Origin: Sphingomonadales bacterium
GTDB taxonomy: Bacteria; Pseudomonadota; Alphaproteobacteria; Sphingomonadales; Sphingomonadaceae
DNA: 64,000 nucleotides
Assembly: GCA_017302615.1 (NCBI GenBank)
Contig: JAFLDB010000009.1
Location: 1 to 64,000 of the forward strand
Direction of reading: 5' to 3'
Below, piece by piece: positions 36,138 to 46,458 of this stretch. The notes beneath the pieces are model-generated. The model did no database searches. It was given only the letters and a program-made list of their open reading frames with translations, and was not told where the DNA came from. Both the position numbers and the translations under genes were made by a program. Every line of letters begins with the position of its first letter. The first letter of the stretch is position 1.

Positions 36138-36581
36138 ATGACCACAGTACCGATCTGGAAGCGCGCCGATCTGGGCGTGGAGGAAATCAACCGGCGCGAG
36201 GGCAGATCACTGGTCCAGCACCTGGGCATCTCCGTGGTCGAGATCGGCCCCGATTTCGTGACTTCAAGGATGCCGGTTGATGAGCGCACGCTTCAGCCGC
36301 ACGGGCGCCTGCACGGCGGTGCTTCGGTCGCCCTGGCCGAGTCGGTGGGCTCGCTGGCCGCCAACCTGACGCTCGATCCGGCGCTGGAAATCGCAGTCGG
36401 GCTGGAGATCAACGCCAATCACGTCCGCCCGGTGAAAAGCGGCTTCGTATTCGGCACGGCCCGGCCCGAAGCCCTGGGACGAACCACCCAGATCTGGACG
36501 ATCCGCATTGTTGACGAGCAAGACCGGCTGGTCTGCATTTCGCGCCTGACCATGGCGGTGATCTCGGTCGAACGGAAATGA
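36138..36581 (+). CDS. PaaI-like hotdog thioesterase
   Basis: A 147-residue single hotdog-domain thioesterase. The helix and loop PHGRLHGGASVALAESVGSLAA match the acyl-CoA thioesterase II/PaaI pattern (HGG and following acidic residue). It hydrolyses a CoA thioester in the cytosol and may free CoA from a dead-end aromatic thioester. It is 18 bp after the hydratase and overlaps DUF3237 by 4 bp (ATGA), so it is part of the plus-arm operon. Confidence 0.88.
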   Translation: MTTVPIWKRADLGVEEINRREGRSLVQHLGISVVEIGPDFVTSRMPVDERTLQPHGRLHGGASVALAESVGSLAANLTLDPALEIAVGLEINANHVRPVKSGFVFGTARPEALGRTTQIWTIRIVDEQDRLVCISRLTMAVISVERK

Positions 36582-37015
36582 GTCCCGCAGGCCCGCACCT
36601 GATGCAGATCGAACTGACAGTCGGCGCTCCGATCGAGGTCGGCGAGGGGCGTCGCTGCATTCCGATCAACGGCGGCAAAGTGACCGGGGCCTTCAGCGGC
36701 ACAGTGCTGCCGGGCGGGGCGGACTGGCAGCGGATCGCAGCCGACGGCACGATCGAAATCGACGCGCGGTATGTGCTCGAACTGGCCGAAGGCCGGGTCG
36801 AGATCCGATCGCGCGGCTTGCGGGCCGCTCCCCCGGACATTCTTGCCCGCCTCGCCGCAGGCGAAGCCGTCGATCCGTCGCTCTACTATTTCCGCACCGC
36901 GATCCGCTTCCAGACCGCGGCTGACACGCTCCGGCGGCTCAACCGCATCCTTGCCATTTCGCATGGCGAGCGGCTGGCCGACACAGTGCGGCTGACCATT
37001 TACGAGGTGCCCTGA
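36578..37015 (+). CDS. DUF3237 family protein
   Basis: A 145-residue beta-rich protein of the DUF3237 family. Conserved features are GEGRRCIPINGGKVTG near the N-terminus and a C-terminal strand ending LTIYEVP. No catalytic role is established for the family, which recurs beside aromatic and lipid catabolic genes. It overlaps the thioesterase gene and stops 1 bp before the flavin hydroxylase, so it is translated with them and may be an accessory or isomerase-like factor of the pathway. Confidence 0.85.
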   Translation: MSPAGPHLMQIELTVGAPIEVGEGRRCIPINGGKVTGAFSGTVLPGGADWQRIAADGTIEIDARYVLELAEGRVEIRSRGLRAAPPDILARLAAGEAVDPSLYYFRTAIRFQTAADTLRRLNRILAISHGERLADTVRLTIYEVP

Positions 37016-37016
37016 C

Positions 37017-38291
37017 ATGGACCGTTCCCTCCAGATCGCGATTGCCGGCGGCGGCATCGTCGGGCTGACCGCCGCGCTCAGCCTGCATGCGGCGGGCTTC
37101 CGCCCCGTCGTCTATGAAGCCGTCAGCAAGCCCGCGCCGCTGGGCGTTGGCGTGAACCTGCTGCCCCATGCCGTGCGGGAACTGACCGAGCTTGGCTTGC
37201 TGGACGAACTGCTCGGCCTGGGTGTCGCAATCGAAGACCTCAACTACCTGACAGCCAATGGTGAACTGGTCTGGCACGAGCCGCGCGGCCTGGTGGCGGG
37301 CTATAACTGGCCGCAGATCGCAATCCATCGCGGCCAGTTGCAGATGTTCCTGCTGGCCAAGGTGCGCGAACGGCTGGGCCAGGAAGCGATCCGGATGGGG
37401 CAGGAACTGGCCGCTGTCGAAACCATCGCCGGGCGCGCCCACGCCCGGTTTGTCGATCGGGCCTCCGGCAAGGTCGCCGGGGTTGAAGCCGACATCCTGA
37501 TTGGCGCAGACGGCATCCATTCGGCAGTGCGGCGCCAGTTCTATCCCGATGAAGGCGCACCGCGCTGGAACGGCATCACCTTGTGGCGCTCCACCTCGCC
37601 GGTGACGGCGCCGATGGGCGGGAAGGCGATGATCTGGGCCGGGCGTTCGTCCCAGAAGTTCGTTGCCTATCCGATCGGCAAGGACCCGGAAACCGGCCGC
37701 GACCGGCTCAACTGGATCTGCGACCTCAAGGTGACCGAGGACGGCGCACCGCCGCCGCGGGACTGGAACCGCCCGGGTGAACGCGCGGATTTCATGCCAC
37801 GCTTTGCCGGCTGGCGCTGGGCCGGTGTCGATGTGCCGGCGATCATTGCGGCATCCGGGCCGATTTACGAATTCCCGATGGTTGACCGCGATCCCCTGCC
37901 GCAATGGACCTTCGGACGGGTCACCCTGATGGGCGATGCCGCGCACCCGATGTATCCGATCGGCTCGAACGGCGCGACCCAGGGCATCATCGATGCCCGG
38001 GTTCTTGCTTGGCATCTGGCCCGGGCGGAAGCGGTCGAGGACGCCCTTTGCCGCTATGAAGCCGACCGCCGCGAGGCGACTGCCAGAATCGTCCTGATGA
38101 ACCGCCAGCAAGGCCCCGACCGTGTGCTGGATCTGGCCGCGGAAAGGCTGGAAGGGGCAGCGGGCCGGCTTGAAGATCTGCTGCCGATCGCCGAGCGCGA
38201 GGCCATTGCCCGTTCCTACAAGCAGACTGCCGGCTTCGATCCGGCCGTGCTCAATGCCAGTCCGGATCTTTCGGTCTCCGGACCGGGCTGA
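37017..38291 (+). CDS. FAD-dependent aromatic hydroxylase
   Basis: A 424-residue class A flavoprotein monooxygenase. It has GGGIVGLTAALSLHAAG (FAD GxGxxG), LIGADGIHSAVRRQF (DG motif) and TLMGDAAHPMYPIGSNG (GD motif). It uses NAD(P)H and O2 to hydroxylate an activated aromatic ring, probably giving the catechol cleaved by the dioxygenase in the opposite arm. It is the last gene of the plus arm. The sequence resembles the salicylate/PhzS-like group; the natural substrate is not known. Confidence 0.9.
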   Translation: MDRSLQIAIAGGGIVGLTAALSLHAAGFRPVVYEAVSKPAPLGVGVNLLPHAVRELTELGLLDELLGLGVAIEDLNYLTANGELVWHEPRGLVAGYNWPQIAIHRGQLQMFLLAKVRERLGQEAIRMGQELAAVETIAGRAHARFVDRASGKVAGVEADILIGADGIHSAVRRQFYPDEGAPRWNGITLWRSTSPVTAPMGGKAMIWAGRSSQKFVAYPIGKDPETGRDRLNWICDLKVTEDGAPPPRDWNRPGERADFMPRFAGWRWAGVDVPAIIAASGPIYEFPMVDRDPLPQWTFGRVTLMGDAAHPMYPIGSNGATQGIIDARVLAWHLARAEAVEDALCRYEADRREATARIVLMNRQQGPDRVLDLAAERLEGAAGRLEDLLPIAEREAIARSYKQTAGFDPAVLNASPDLSVSGPG

Positions 38292-38398
38292 ACAGGCCGA
38301 AATTGATCAGTCCTGAGAACGATTATAAGAAATATTCCACTTGTGCATAAGAGAAAATATGACTGAATTCTATGATCTCAATTGGCAATCATTCAGGC

Positions 38399-39088
38399 CT
38401 AGCTATTGGCAATATCCCTCAATCCATCTGCATTGAGTATTTTAATTTTCCCGTATCCAGAGCGGATCAAGTCAAGGTTCTCGAAGTGGGAAAGATGGGA
38501 ATTGACCGTCTTGCGGGTGAGCCCCAGCATTTCGCCCAGTAGTTCCTGACTGACCCGCAACGTTGGCGTGCCACCCAGGCTGCCTCCATCGATCGCGGCC
38601 AGCAATCGCGCGGCGATCCGCTGGCGAGGCTTCAGGGAAATGACTTCTGCCGCCATTTGCAGGGATCTTCGGGTGTTGGCGTAGGCAAACCCGGCGATCG
38701 CCCGCCAGACTTCGGGGAACTGGATCGCAACCCGCTCAAGCGACGCCTCGGAAACTTCCAGCAGCAGGCTCGGTTCAACGCAAACCGCCGTCACCAGCCG
38801 CGGACCACCGCTGTAACGGGTTGCGTGACCGAGCACTGCGCCCGCCCCGACGACGCCGATCATCACGGCCCGGCCCCCGGGTGCGGCACAGAAGGAATGG
38901 AGCGAGCCATCGATAACAACGAACAGCCCGCTGCGATCGTCTCCTTCCGCCTGTGCCCATTCACCGACATTCAGGCGGACCAGCCGGCCCTCTGCCACAA
39001 GCTGCCGGACCAGCGCCCCGGGATAATCCTTGAGCCAGTCGGATGTGCTCAGAACCTCCAGCGCCAGATTGTATTGCTCCTGCCTCAT
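38399..39088 (-). CDS. Crp/Fnr-family regulator
   Basis: A 229-residue regulator with an N-terminal cyclic-nucleotide-binding-like jelly roll (about 15-125), dimer helix and a winged HTH (about 155-220; VSQELLGEMLGLTRKTVNSHLSHFENLDLI). No Cys cluster for Fe-S is visible, so it is not a classical FNR. It is divergent from the AtuA-like operon and has a dyad 9 bp from its start. The local base composition drops toward AT at its 3' end, unlike the neighbours, hinting at a junction. Confidence 0.88.
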   Translation of the reverse strand: MRQEQYNLALEVLSTSDWLKDYPGALVRQLVAEGRLVRLNVGEWAQAEGDDRSGLFVVIDGSLHSFCAAPGGRAVMIGVVGAGAVLGHATRYSGGPRLVTAVCVEPSLLLEVSEASLERVAIQFPEVWRAIAGFAYANTRRSLQMAAEVISLKPRQRIAARLLAAIDGGSLGGTPTLRVSQELLGEMLGLTRKTVNSHLSHFENLDLIRSGYGKIKILNADGLRDIANS

Positions 39089-39096
39089 TTCACAAT

Positions 39097-39112
39097 TGTA
39101 ACTCTAGTGACA
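39097..39112. promoter_or_regulatory. Crp/Fnr-like dyad
   Basis: TGTAACTCTAGTGACA has half-sites TGTnAC and GTnACA around four bases, the spacing used by Crp/Fnr-family dimers. It lies between the divergent Crp/Fnr and AtuA-like genes, 9 bp from the former and 56 bp from the latter. Confidence 0.45.
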
Positions 39113-39167
39113 GTTTGAGGCAAATGAACCTGATATCTGGTGCTCCAGGAGAGGTCAGGAGCCAGGT

Positions 39168-40991
39168 ATGGCCGAGGGGCTTGAAACAGATAAAGTGGTG
39201 CGGATTGGCGGCGCGACTGCGTCCTTCTCCGATACCGCCCTGTCCGTGCCGCAACTGCTGGCACAGGGGAAGCTCGACTACCTGATCTTCGACTACCTGG
39301 CGGAAGGATCGATGGGAATCTTCGGCCGGATGCAGGCCGCCGATCCGGCCGCGGGATACGGAACCGACTTCCTGACCGTTCATGTCGGCCCTCATCTTTC
39401 CGAAATTGCCGCGCAAGGCATCAAGGTTGTGGCCAATGCCGGCGGCGTGAACCCGGCAGGACTGGCCGCCTCGCTTGAGGGTCTGATCGCCGAAAAGGGG
39501 CTTGAGCTGACCGTAGCCTATGTTGCGGGAGATGACCTGAGGGGGCGCGAAGCGGAATTACGAGCCGCAGGCCACCGTGACATGTTCACAGGTGCCGACT
39601 TTCCGGACGGCGTATTGAGTTCCAATGCCTATCTCGGGGCATTCCCCATCGCCGCCGCTCTCGGTGCGGGCGCGGACATCGTGATTACCGGGCGCGTGGT
39701 TGACAGTGCGGTCGTGCTGGGTCCGCTGATCCACGAATTTGGCTGGCAAGCGGAAGACTGGGACCTGCTGGCTGCGGGGACACTGGCCGGGCACGTGCTG
39801 GAATGCGGCGCGCAAGTGACCGGCGGAACTTTCACCGATTGGCGCGATGTACCCGACTGGGCCAATATCGGATATCCGGTTGGCGAGTGCCGCGCGGACG
39901 GAACCTTCATTGTCACAAAGCCGGACGGCACCGGCGGTCTCGTCTCGATCGGAACGGTGGCGGAACAGATCCTCTATGAGGTGAGCGATCCGGCCGATTA
40001 CATTGTTGCCGACGTCCGCTGCGATTTCAGCAACATCACGCTCAAGCAGGTCGCGCCGAACCGCGTGCTGGTGTCCGGAGCAAGGGGTCGGCCAGCAACG
40101 GACACCTACAAGGCCTGCGTGACCTTCGATGCCGGTTGGCGCGCCGTCGCCTATCAGCCGATCATCGGAGAAGACGCGGCCGAGAAGGCGGCTCGCCAGG
40201 CCGAGGCGTTGTTCAGCCGGGCGCGAACCTTGCTGCGGGCGCGAAACCTTCCGGACTTCAGCCGAACCGATACCGTCCTGATCGGGGGCGAAGCGAGCTT
40301 TGGGGCGCACGCCAATCCGGCCGGATCGCGGGAAGTGATTTCCAAGCTGGTAGTCGATCACCCAAACCAGGAAGGCGCCGGGATCTTCGCCCGGGAGCAA
40401 TGGGCCGGAATCTCCGGCATGGCGGTGGGAACGTCGATCAATCTTGCGACCAGCGTCATGCCCTTGACGGGAATCTTCCTGTTCCTGGTCGACAAGCGTC
40501 TTGCCGTTCCGACAATGACCATCAACGGAGTGACGCAGGAGCTCCCCGCACATCCCGGTTTGCCGATCAATGGCGAAAGGCCCGCGCCGGCGGAGTTTTC
40601 GCGGCCAATGCTGACCGAAAGTGATCGAACCGCTAGCCTGGTCGATCTGGCCTGGGCGCGAAGCGGTGACAAAGGGCATCTGTTCAATGTCGCGGTGATT
40701 GCCCGCAAGCCCGAATATCTACCCTATCTGCAAGCCTGCCTGACGCCCGAAGCCATTGGCGAATGGTATCGCCATTTCGGACACGATGGCCGCGCTCCGC
40801 AGGTCGATTGCCATGAGGTGCCCGGGCTCCACGCGCTCAACTTCGTGGTCCACGACGCGCTGCAAGGCGGAATCAATGCCAGCACCCGGTTGGATCCGGC
40901 CGCCAAGGGCATGGCGCAGATGCTGCTGCGTTTCCCGATCCGGATACCGGGCGCGATCTGGTCCGGATCTTCCGCTCCGGCAGAGGCATAG
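39168..40991 (+). CDS. AtuA-like (DUF1446) acyclic terpene utilisation protein
   Basis: A 607-residue protein with the DUF1446 domain (about 10-450; GGATASFSDTALSVPQLL, VANAGGVNPAG, DIVITGRVVDSA, QLGP-like segments) and the C-terminal AtuA-like ferredoxin-fold domain (about 495-600; LAWARSGDKGHLFNVAVIARKPEY). AtuA proteins are needed for citronellol/geraniol breakdown in Pseudomonas but their reaction is unsettled. It heads the operon running to the Coq4-like gene. The terpenoid link is by family only. Confidence 0.88.
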   Translation: MAEGLETDKVVRIGGATASFSDTALSVPQLLAQGKLDYLIFDYLAEGSMGIFGRMQAADPAAGYGTDFLTVHVGPHLSEIAAQGIKVVANAGGVNPAGLAASLEGLIAEKGLELTVAYVAGDDLRGREAELRAAGHRDMFTGADFPDGVLSSNAYLGAFPIAAALGAGADIVITGRVVDSAVVLGPLIHEFGWQAEDWDLLAAGTLAGHVLECGAQVTGGTFTDWRDVPDWANIGYPVGECRADGTFIVTKPDGTGGLVSIGTVAEQILYEVSDPADYIVADVRCDFSNITLKQVAPNRVLVSGARGRPATDTYKACVTFDAGWRAVAYQPIIGEDAAEKAARQAEALFSRARTLLRARNLPDFSRTDTVLIGGEASFGAHANPAGSREVISKLVVDHPNQEGAGIFAREQWAGISGMAVGTSINLATSVMPLTGIFLFLVDKRLAVPTMTINGVTQELPAHPGLPINGERPAPAEFSRPMLTESDRTASLVDLAWARSGDKGHLFNVAVIARKPEYLPYLQACLTPEAIGEWYRHFGHDGRAPQVDCHEVPGLHALNFVVHDALQGGINASTRLDPAAKGMAQMLLRFPIRIPGAIWSGSSAPAEA

Positions 40992-41050
40992 GCTGGCCGA
41001 TGCAACCGGCAAGCCGCCCGATCCGATCCGGTCAGACAAGGAACCCAACC

Positions 41051-41857
41051 ATGGCCGCTCCTCATCGATCCAATCCCATTCTGGAAAAGCTCGCGCCCAA
41101 CCCGGGACGCTATCCGCTCTTGCCGGAACTGACCCCGCACCAGGAGCTTGCGCTGCTCTGCCGTGCCCTTCACCGCGAAGGTTACGACGATCACATCGCG
41201 GGCCACGTAACGCTGGCGCAGCCTGACGGGACATTCCTGGTCAACCCCTGGGAGCTCGCCTGGGATGAGGTGACCGCTTCCGACATCATCCGGATCGATG
41301 GCACCGGCGCCGTGGTGGAAGGCGATTGGAATGTCACACCGGCCATCGGGCTCCACCTGGCGGTGCACCGGGAGCGGCACGATATCACTGTGGTGATGCA
41401 CAACCACCCGCGCTGGGGGCTGGTCTGGTCGGCTTCCGGCCGGGTCCCGCCGGTCTATGATCAGACGTCCGGGCAGGTCGAAGGCGATCCTGTCTTCTAC
41501 GACGAGTACGCGGGTACGGTTGATCGCGCGCCGGAAGCCGAAGCCGCCGCCGCCGCGCTGGGCACGGCGAAGTGGGCGATCCTGAAAAATCACGGCGTCT
41601 TCCTGGTCGGCAAGGACATTCGCCAGGCACACCTGCGGGCGATCACGCTGGAGCATCGCTGCCGCCTTGCCTGGCAAGTCGAGGCCCTTGGAGCCGGAAC
41701 CCCGATCACCGACCCTGAAACGCTCAGGATTGCGCAAATGTCCGACGATCTGGGCTTCCCCTTCCTGTGGGAGGCCATGGCCCGGCGCGAGATCCGGCAG
41801 GACGCGGCCGTGCTTGGCGAATCCAGTGCGGCAACCGGCAAGGGAGCAGTTGCATGA
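41051..41857 (+). CDS. Class II aldolase/adducin-family protein
   Basis: A 268-residue zinc enzyme of the fuculose-phosphate aldolase/adducin fold. The zinc ligands are in VMHNHPRWG and ILKNHGVFLVG, with GYDDHIAGHVTLAQPDG before them. Members act as aldolases, decarboxylases or epimerases. ATG 41051 with AAGGA upstream was chosen over 41000. It overlaps the SDR gene by 4 bp (ATGA). The role in the AtuA operon is unknown. Confidence 0.88.
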   Translation: MAAPHRSNPILEKLAPNPGRYPLLPELTPHQELALLCRALHREGYDDHIAGHVTLAQPDGTFLVNPWELAWDEVTASDIIRIDGTGAVVEGDWNVTPAIGLHLAVHRERHDITVVMHNHPRWGLVWSASGRVPPVYDQTSGQVEGDPVFYDEYAGTVDRAPEAEAAAAALGTAKWAILKNHGVFLVGKDIRQAHLRAITLEHRCRLAWQVEALGAGTPITDPETLRIAQMSDDLGFPFLWEAMARREIRQDAAVLGESSAATGKGAVA

Positions 41858-42689
41858 ACACTTGCGTGATCACCGGCGCGGCAAGCGGCATTGGCGCTGG
41901 CCTTGCCCGCCATGCGGCATCGCTCGGCATGAAGCTGGTCCTGGCGGACTGGAACAAAGAGGCGCTGAAGCGGCTCGCCGAGGACCTGCCCACCGAAGTC
42001 CTCGCCGTGCCAACCGATGTGCGGGATGAAGTGGCGGTAGAATCTCTCGCCAAGGCAGCCTTTGGGCAATTCGGCCAGGTCGATCTGGTTTTCAACAATG
42101 CTGGCGTGCTTTCCAGCGGCCTGACATGGGAAATCGACGCAGCGACCTGGCAGCGATCGCTTGCGGTGAACATCGGCGGGGTCGTCAACGTCATCCGCGC
42201 ATTCGTGCCGAGGCTTATTGCGGCAGACCGGCCGGCGAGGATCGTCAATACGTCATCGCTGGGCGGGTTCCTGACCTCTCCGTTCATGGCCCCCTATTCG
42301 GCAACCAAGTTCGCGATTGTGGCGATTTCCGAGGCGCTCGCCGCGGAATTGGCCGCGACGGGCAGCAAGGTCCAGGTCTCGCTCCTCGCTCCCGGTCCGG
42401 TCAAAAGCGCAATCATGGATGAGCCGGCGCCCGCTCCAACGGCGGGCTTCATGGAAATGCTGCGCGGGATGAGCGATGAAAACGGCATGAGCCCGGATGA
42501 GCTTGCCGCGCTGGTGTTCGAAGCGATCGGACGGGGAGAGTACTGGATCATTCCACATCCCGAAATGCTCGACGAGCCGCTACGCGACCGGACCAGGATG
42601 ATCATCGATCGCAGTCCGCCAACCAGCTTCGGCCTTGTCGCACCGACCGCCGCCGCCACTGGCGCAACCACTGACAAGCAAGGGGCGGC

Positions 42690-42693
<4 letters not shown>
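41854..42693 (+). CDS. Short-chain dehydrogenase/reductase
   Basis: A 279-residue classical SDR: TGAASGIGAG for NAD(P), NNAG, and the catalytic S-YxxxK in TSSLGGF and YSATK. A C-terminal extension of about 30 residues is Ala/Thr-rich. It probably interconverts an alcohol and the ketone used by the adjoining Baeyer-Villiger enzyme. It starts in an ATGA overlap with the class II aldolase gene, and its stop overlaps the ATGATG start of the next gene. Confidence 0.9.
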
Positions 42694-44294
<1,601 letters not shown>

Positions 44295-44311
44295 ATGACC
44301 GGGAGGGCGCG

Positions 44312-45261
44312 ATGATCGACCCACATTTGCAGGCTGTGCTCGATGCGATGGTGCAAGCCGGTTTCGCGCTTCCGGACCCTTTGGAAGCAGGGGCCTTGCG
44401 CGCCTTTCTGGATGTGCCCATTTCTGGACCGGATGTTGAAATCGCGGAACGCCGCGATCTCACCATTGACAGCGAGGGCCGCAAGCTTCCGGCGCGGCTC
44501 TACCATCCGCAGCCGGGGGTGATCCTGCCGCTCGCGATGTTCTTCCACGGGGAGGGTGGGTCCACGGCACGCTGGAAACGCATGACCGTCTTGCCGCCGC
44601 CCTGGCGAAGGAAGCGGGCTGCGCGGTATTGTCCGTGGCTTACCGGCTTGCACCAGAACATCCCTTCCCTGCCGCCTACGAGGACGCGCTGGCGGCAATC
44701 CACTGGGCCAGGGGCATGGCAGCGGGCCTGGACATCGACGCAGGCAGGGTTGCCCTGGTTGGAGACAGTGCGGGCGGCAACCTGGCCGCCGCCGCGGCGC
44801 AATCCCTGGCGGGTGATCCCGCGATCCGCCATCAACTGCTGATCTATCCGGCCTTGGATGCAAGCTGCTCGGCACCATCCTTCGGTACCCAGTTCCCCGG
44901 CTTCCTGAGCTCGGAGCAGATGCGGTGGTATTGGGATCAGTATGCGCCAGACCGCAACGGCAGAGCCCTGGCGAACGATCGCCGCGCCTCGCCAATGGCA
45001 GGGCCGATTTCTCCGGATACGCCAGCGGCCACGATCATCGTTGCGGGCAATGACCCGCTTCATGATGAAGCCGTGGCATACGCGGAAAAGTTGCAGGCCG
45101 CCGGAGTGCAGACCGCCCTGCAGTCCTATCCCGGTGCCATCCATGGTTTCGCAAGCTTGGTTGGTCTGGTGCCCTTGGCCAATGAAGCGGTCTCGGCAGC
45201 GGCCGCGGCCCTTCGCGCCGGCCTTGGTGACCAGGAACGGTTCAATGTCGGCAGATCTTGA
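44312..45261 (+). pseudogene. HSL-type alpha/beta hydrolase (frameshifted)
   Basis: An esterase of the hormone-sensitive lipase family, read in two frames. The N-terminal part (44312 on) runs to FFHGEGG at about 44558, then becomes nonsense. The second frame supplies GTLETHDRLAAALAKEAG, SVAYRLAPEHPFPAAYEDAL, the nucleophile GDSAGGN, and the catalytic Asp and His in AGNDPLHDEA and GAIHGF. The oxyanion motif HGGGW can be restored by one more G in the G run at 44549-44552. It may be a true frameshift or a homopolymer error. It is placed to hydrolyse the ester made by the BVMO 17 bp upstream. Confidence 0.8.
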
Positions 45262-45279
45262 GAACGGGAGCAGGACAAG

Positions 45280-46113
45280 ATGAGTTCCAACGCTGGTGAA
45301 ACCCCCTATCTGGCGCGCGGCGTGGAGCTGCTTGGCACGGATTCATCCATACTGATCTCGTCATCGAAATATTTGAACGAGCCAAGGCTGCGCGAGTGGG
45401 TTGCGAAGATCGCGCTGAAGAAGAACGGCGCCGATTACCCGCCGGCCGCGGAAATGTATGAACTGATCCAGATCCTGCAGGACCTGCGCGACTTTGATCG
45501 GCTGGAGGACCTCTTTCGTGAAGAGCGGAAAACCAATCAGGCGTTGGATAACTGGTTCAACGCGTGGTTCTGTTCGGACTACACGATCGAGGACCTGAAG
45601 GACTGTGCGCCCGGTACGGTCGGGGGCATCTACTATCGAGCTGCCACGCAAGGCGGCTACGATGTTCAGATCGTTCCCAACTTCAAGCCGCAAACCCAAT
45701 GGCAGTATTATTCGCTGCGAGCCGGCCAAACGCACGACTACGAGCATATCCTGACAGGTGGGGGCTTCAACTATATCGGAGAGTTGCTGCCATACTGGTT
45801 CCGTCTTGCGACGATCGACCAGCATATCCAGAACAAGGAACTGGCCGGCGAAATGAACGTGATGGGTATCCTGGGTACCACACGTTATCTGCTGCGCACC
45901 GTGTTGCACTATCCTGAAACCTGGGGCGCGGCACTCAAGTGCATCGAGCAAGGCATCGCGATCGGACGCAATTCGGAGCCGTTCTGGATGGCGAAGATGG
46001 AGGATTATTGGCACACCCCGCTGGACGAAGCGCGCAGAATCCTGGGCGTTCGAGGCGCTGCCGACCTGGATACGGAAGCCGAAGGCCAGATCTGGAGCGG
46101 CGTGAAGACGTAA
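45280..46113 (+). CDS. Coq4-like protein
   Basis: A 277-residue protein with the Coq4 metal motif HDxxHx11E as H152-D153-H156-E168 (HDYEHILTGGGFNYIGE). The preceding segment (CAPGTVGGIYYRAATQ) and following helix also fit the family. Coq4 in ubiquinone synthesis replaces the ring carboxyl by a hydroxyl. Here it closes a catabolic operon with a BVMO and SDR, so it is likely to act on another ring or keto acid. It is longer at the N-terminus than common Coq4 proteins. Family match is by motif and overall pattern; the reaction is inferred. Confidence 0.75.
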   Translation: MSSNAGETPYLARGVELLGTDSSILISSSKYLNEPRLREWVAKIALKKNGADYPPAAEMYELIQILQDLRDFDRLEDLFREERKTNQALDNWFNAWFCSDYTIEDLKDCAPGTVGGIYYRAATQGGYDVQIVPNFKPQTQWQYYSLRAGQTHDYEHILTGGGFNYIGELLPYWFRLATIDQHIQNKELAGEMNVMGILGTTRYLLRTVLHYPETWGAALKCIEQGIAIGRNSEPFWMAKMEDYWHTPLDEARRILGVRGAADLDTEAEGQIWSGVKT

Positions 46114-46140
46114 GCTGGATGGCAATTCGAGTCGCCACAT

Positions 46141-46405
46141 CGCGGCGAGCCTCCGTTCCCGCCCCGAAAGCTGCCCAAGAACCAAGGGGCACCACCTGAG
46201 CAAATCGTCACCGATCGATTACCATCTTTCGGTCAGGCGACGAGAGCGAATGATGCAAGGCTTCAAGTCCCAAGGCCAGGCCCAGCGTTTCGTCTCAACC
46301 CACTCCGCGACCGTCCAACGGCACCTCGTCTGCCGGAAGGCCCTGCGCCATTATCGATCCGCCGCCATGGCGCAGTGGAGCGCCGCGTCTGCTGAAATCG
46401 CTTGA
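46141..46405 (+). pseudogene. IS6-family transposase remnant
   Basis: Two out-of-frame pieces of an IS6 (IS26/IS240-like) DDE transposase. Frame one (46141 on) reads KNQGAPPEQIVTDRLPSFG, containing the second catalytic Asp region. Frame two (from about 46223) reads HLSVRRRERMMQGFKSQGQA, QRFVSTHSATVQRHLV and ends AQWSAASAEIA at a stop (46403). The stretch between, with the last catalytic Glu, is deleted, as are several residues in the tail. It is inactive and fills most of the 345-bp gap between the Coq4-like gene and the dehydrogenase gene, marking an old insertion or recombination point. Confidence 0.75.
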
Positions 46406-46458
46406 GTGACCACGCAGCGACACACTGCAGCTTTGGTGGGGTAACCTGACAAACCCCC

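Noticed and set aside
46406..46458. GGGG...CCCC hairpin downstream of the alcohol dehydrogenase
   Set aside because: Stem too short and no T-run; not enough to call a terminator.
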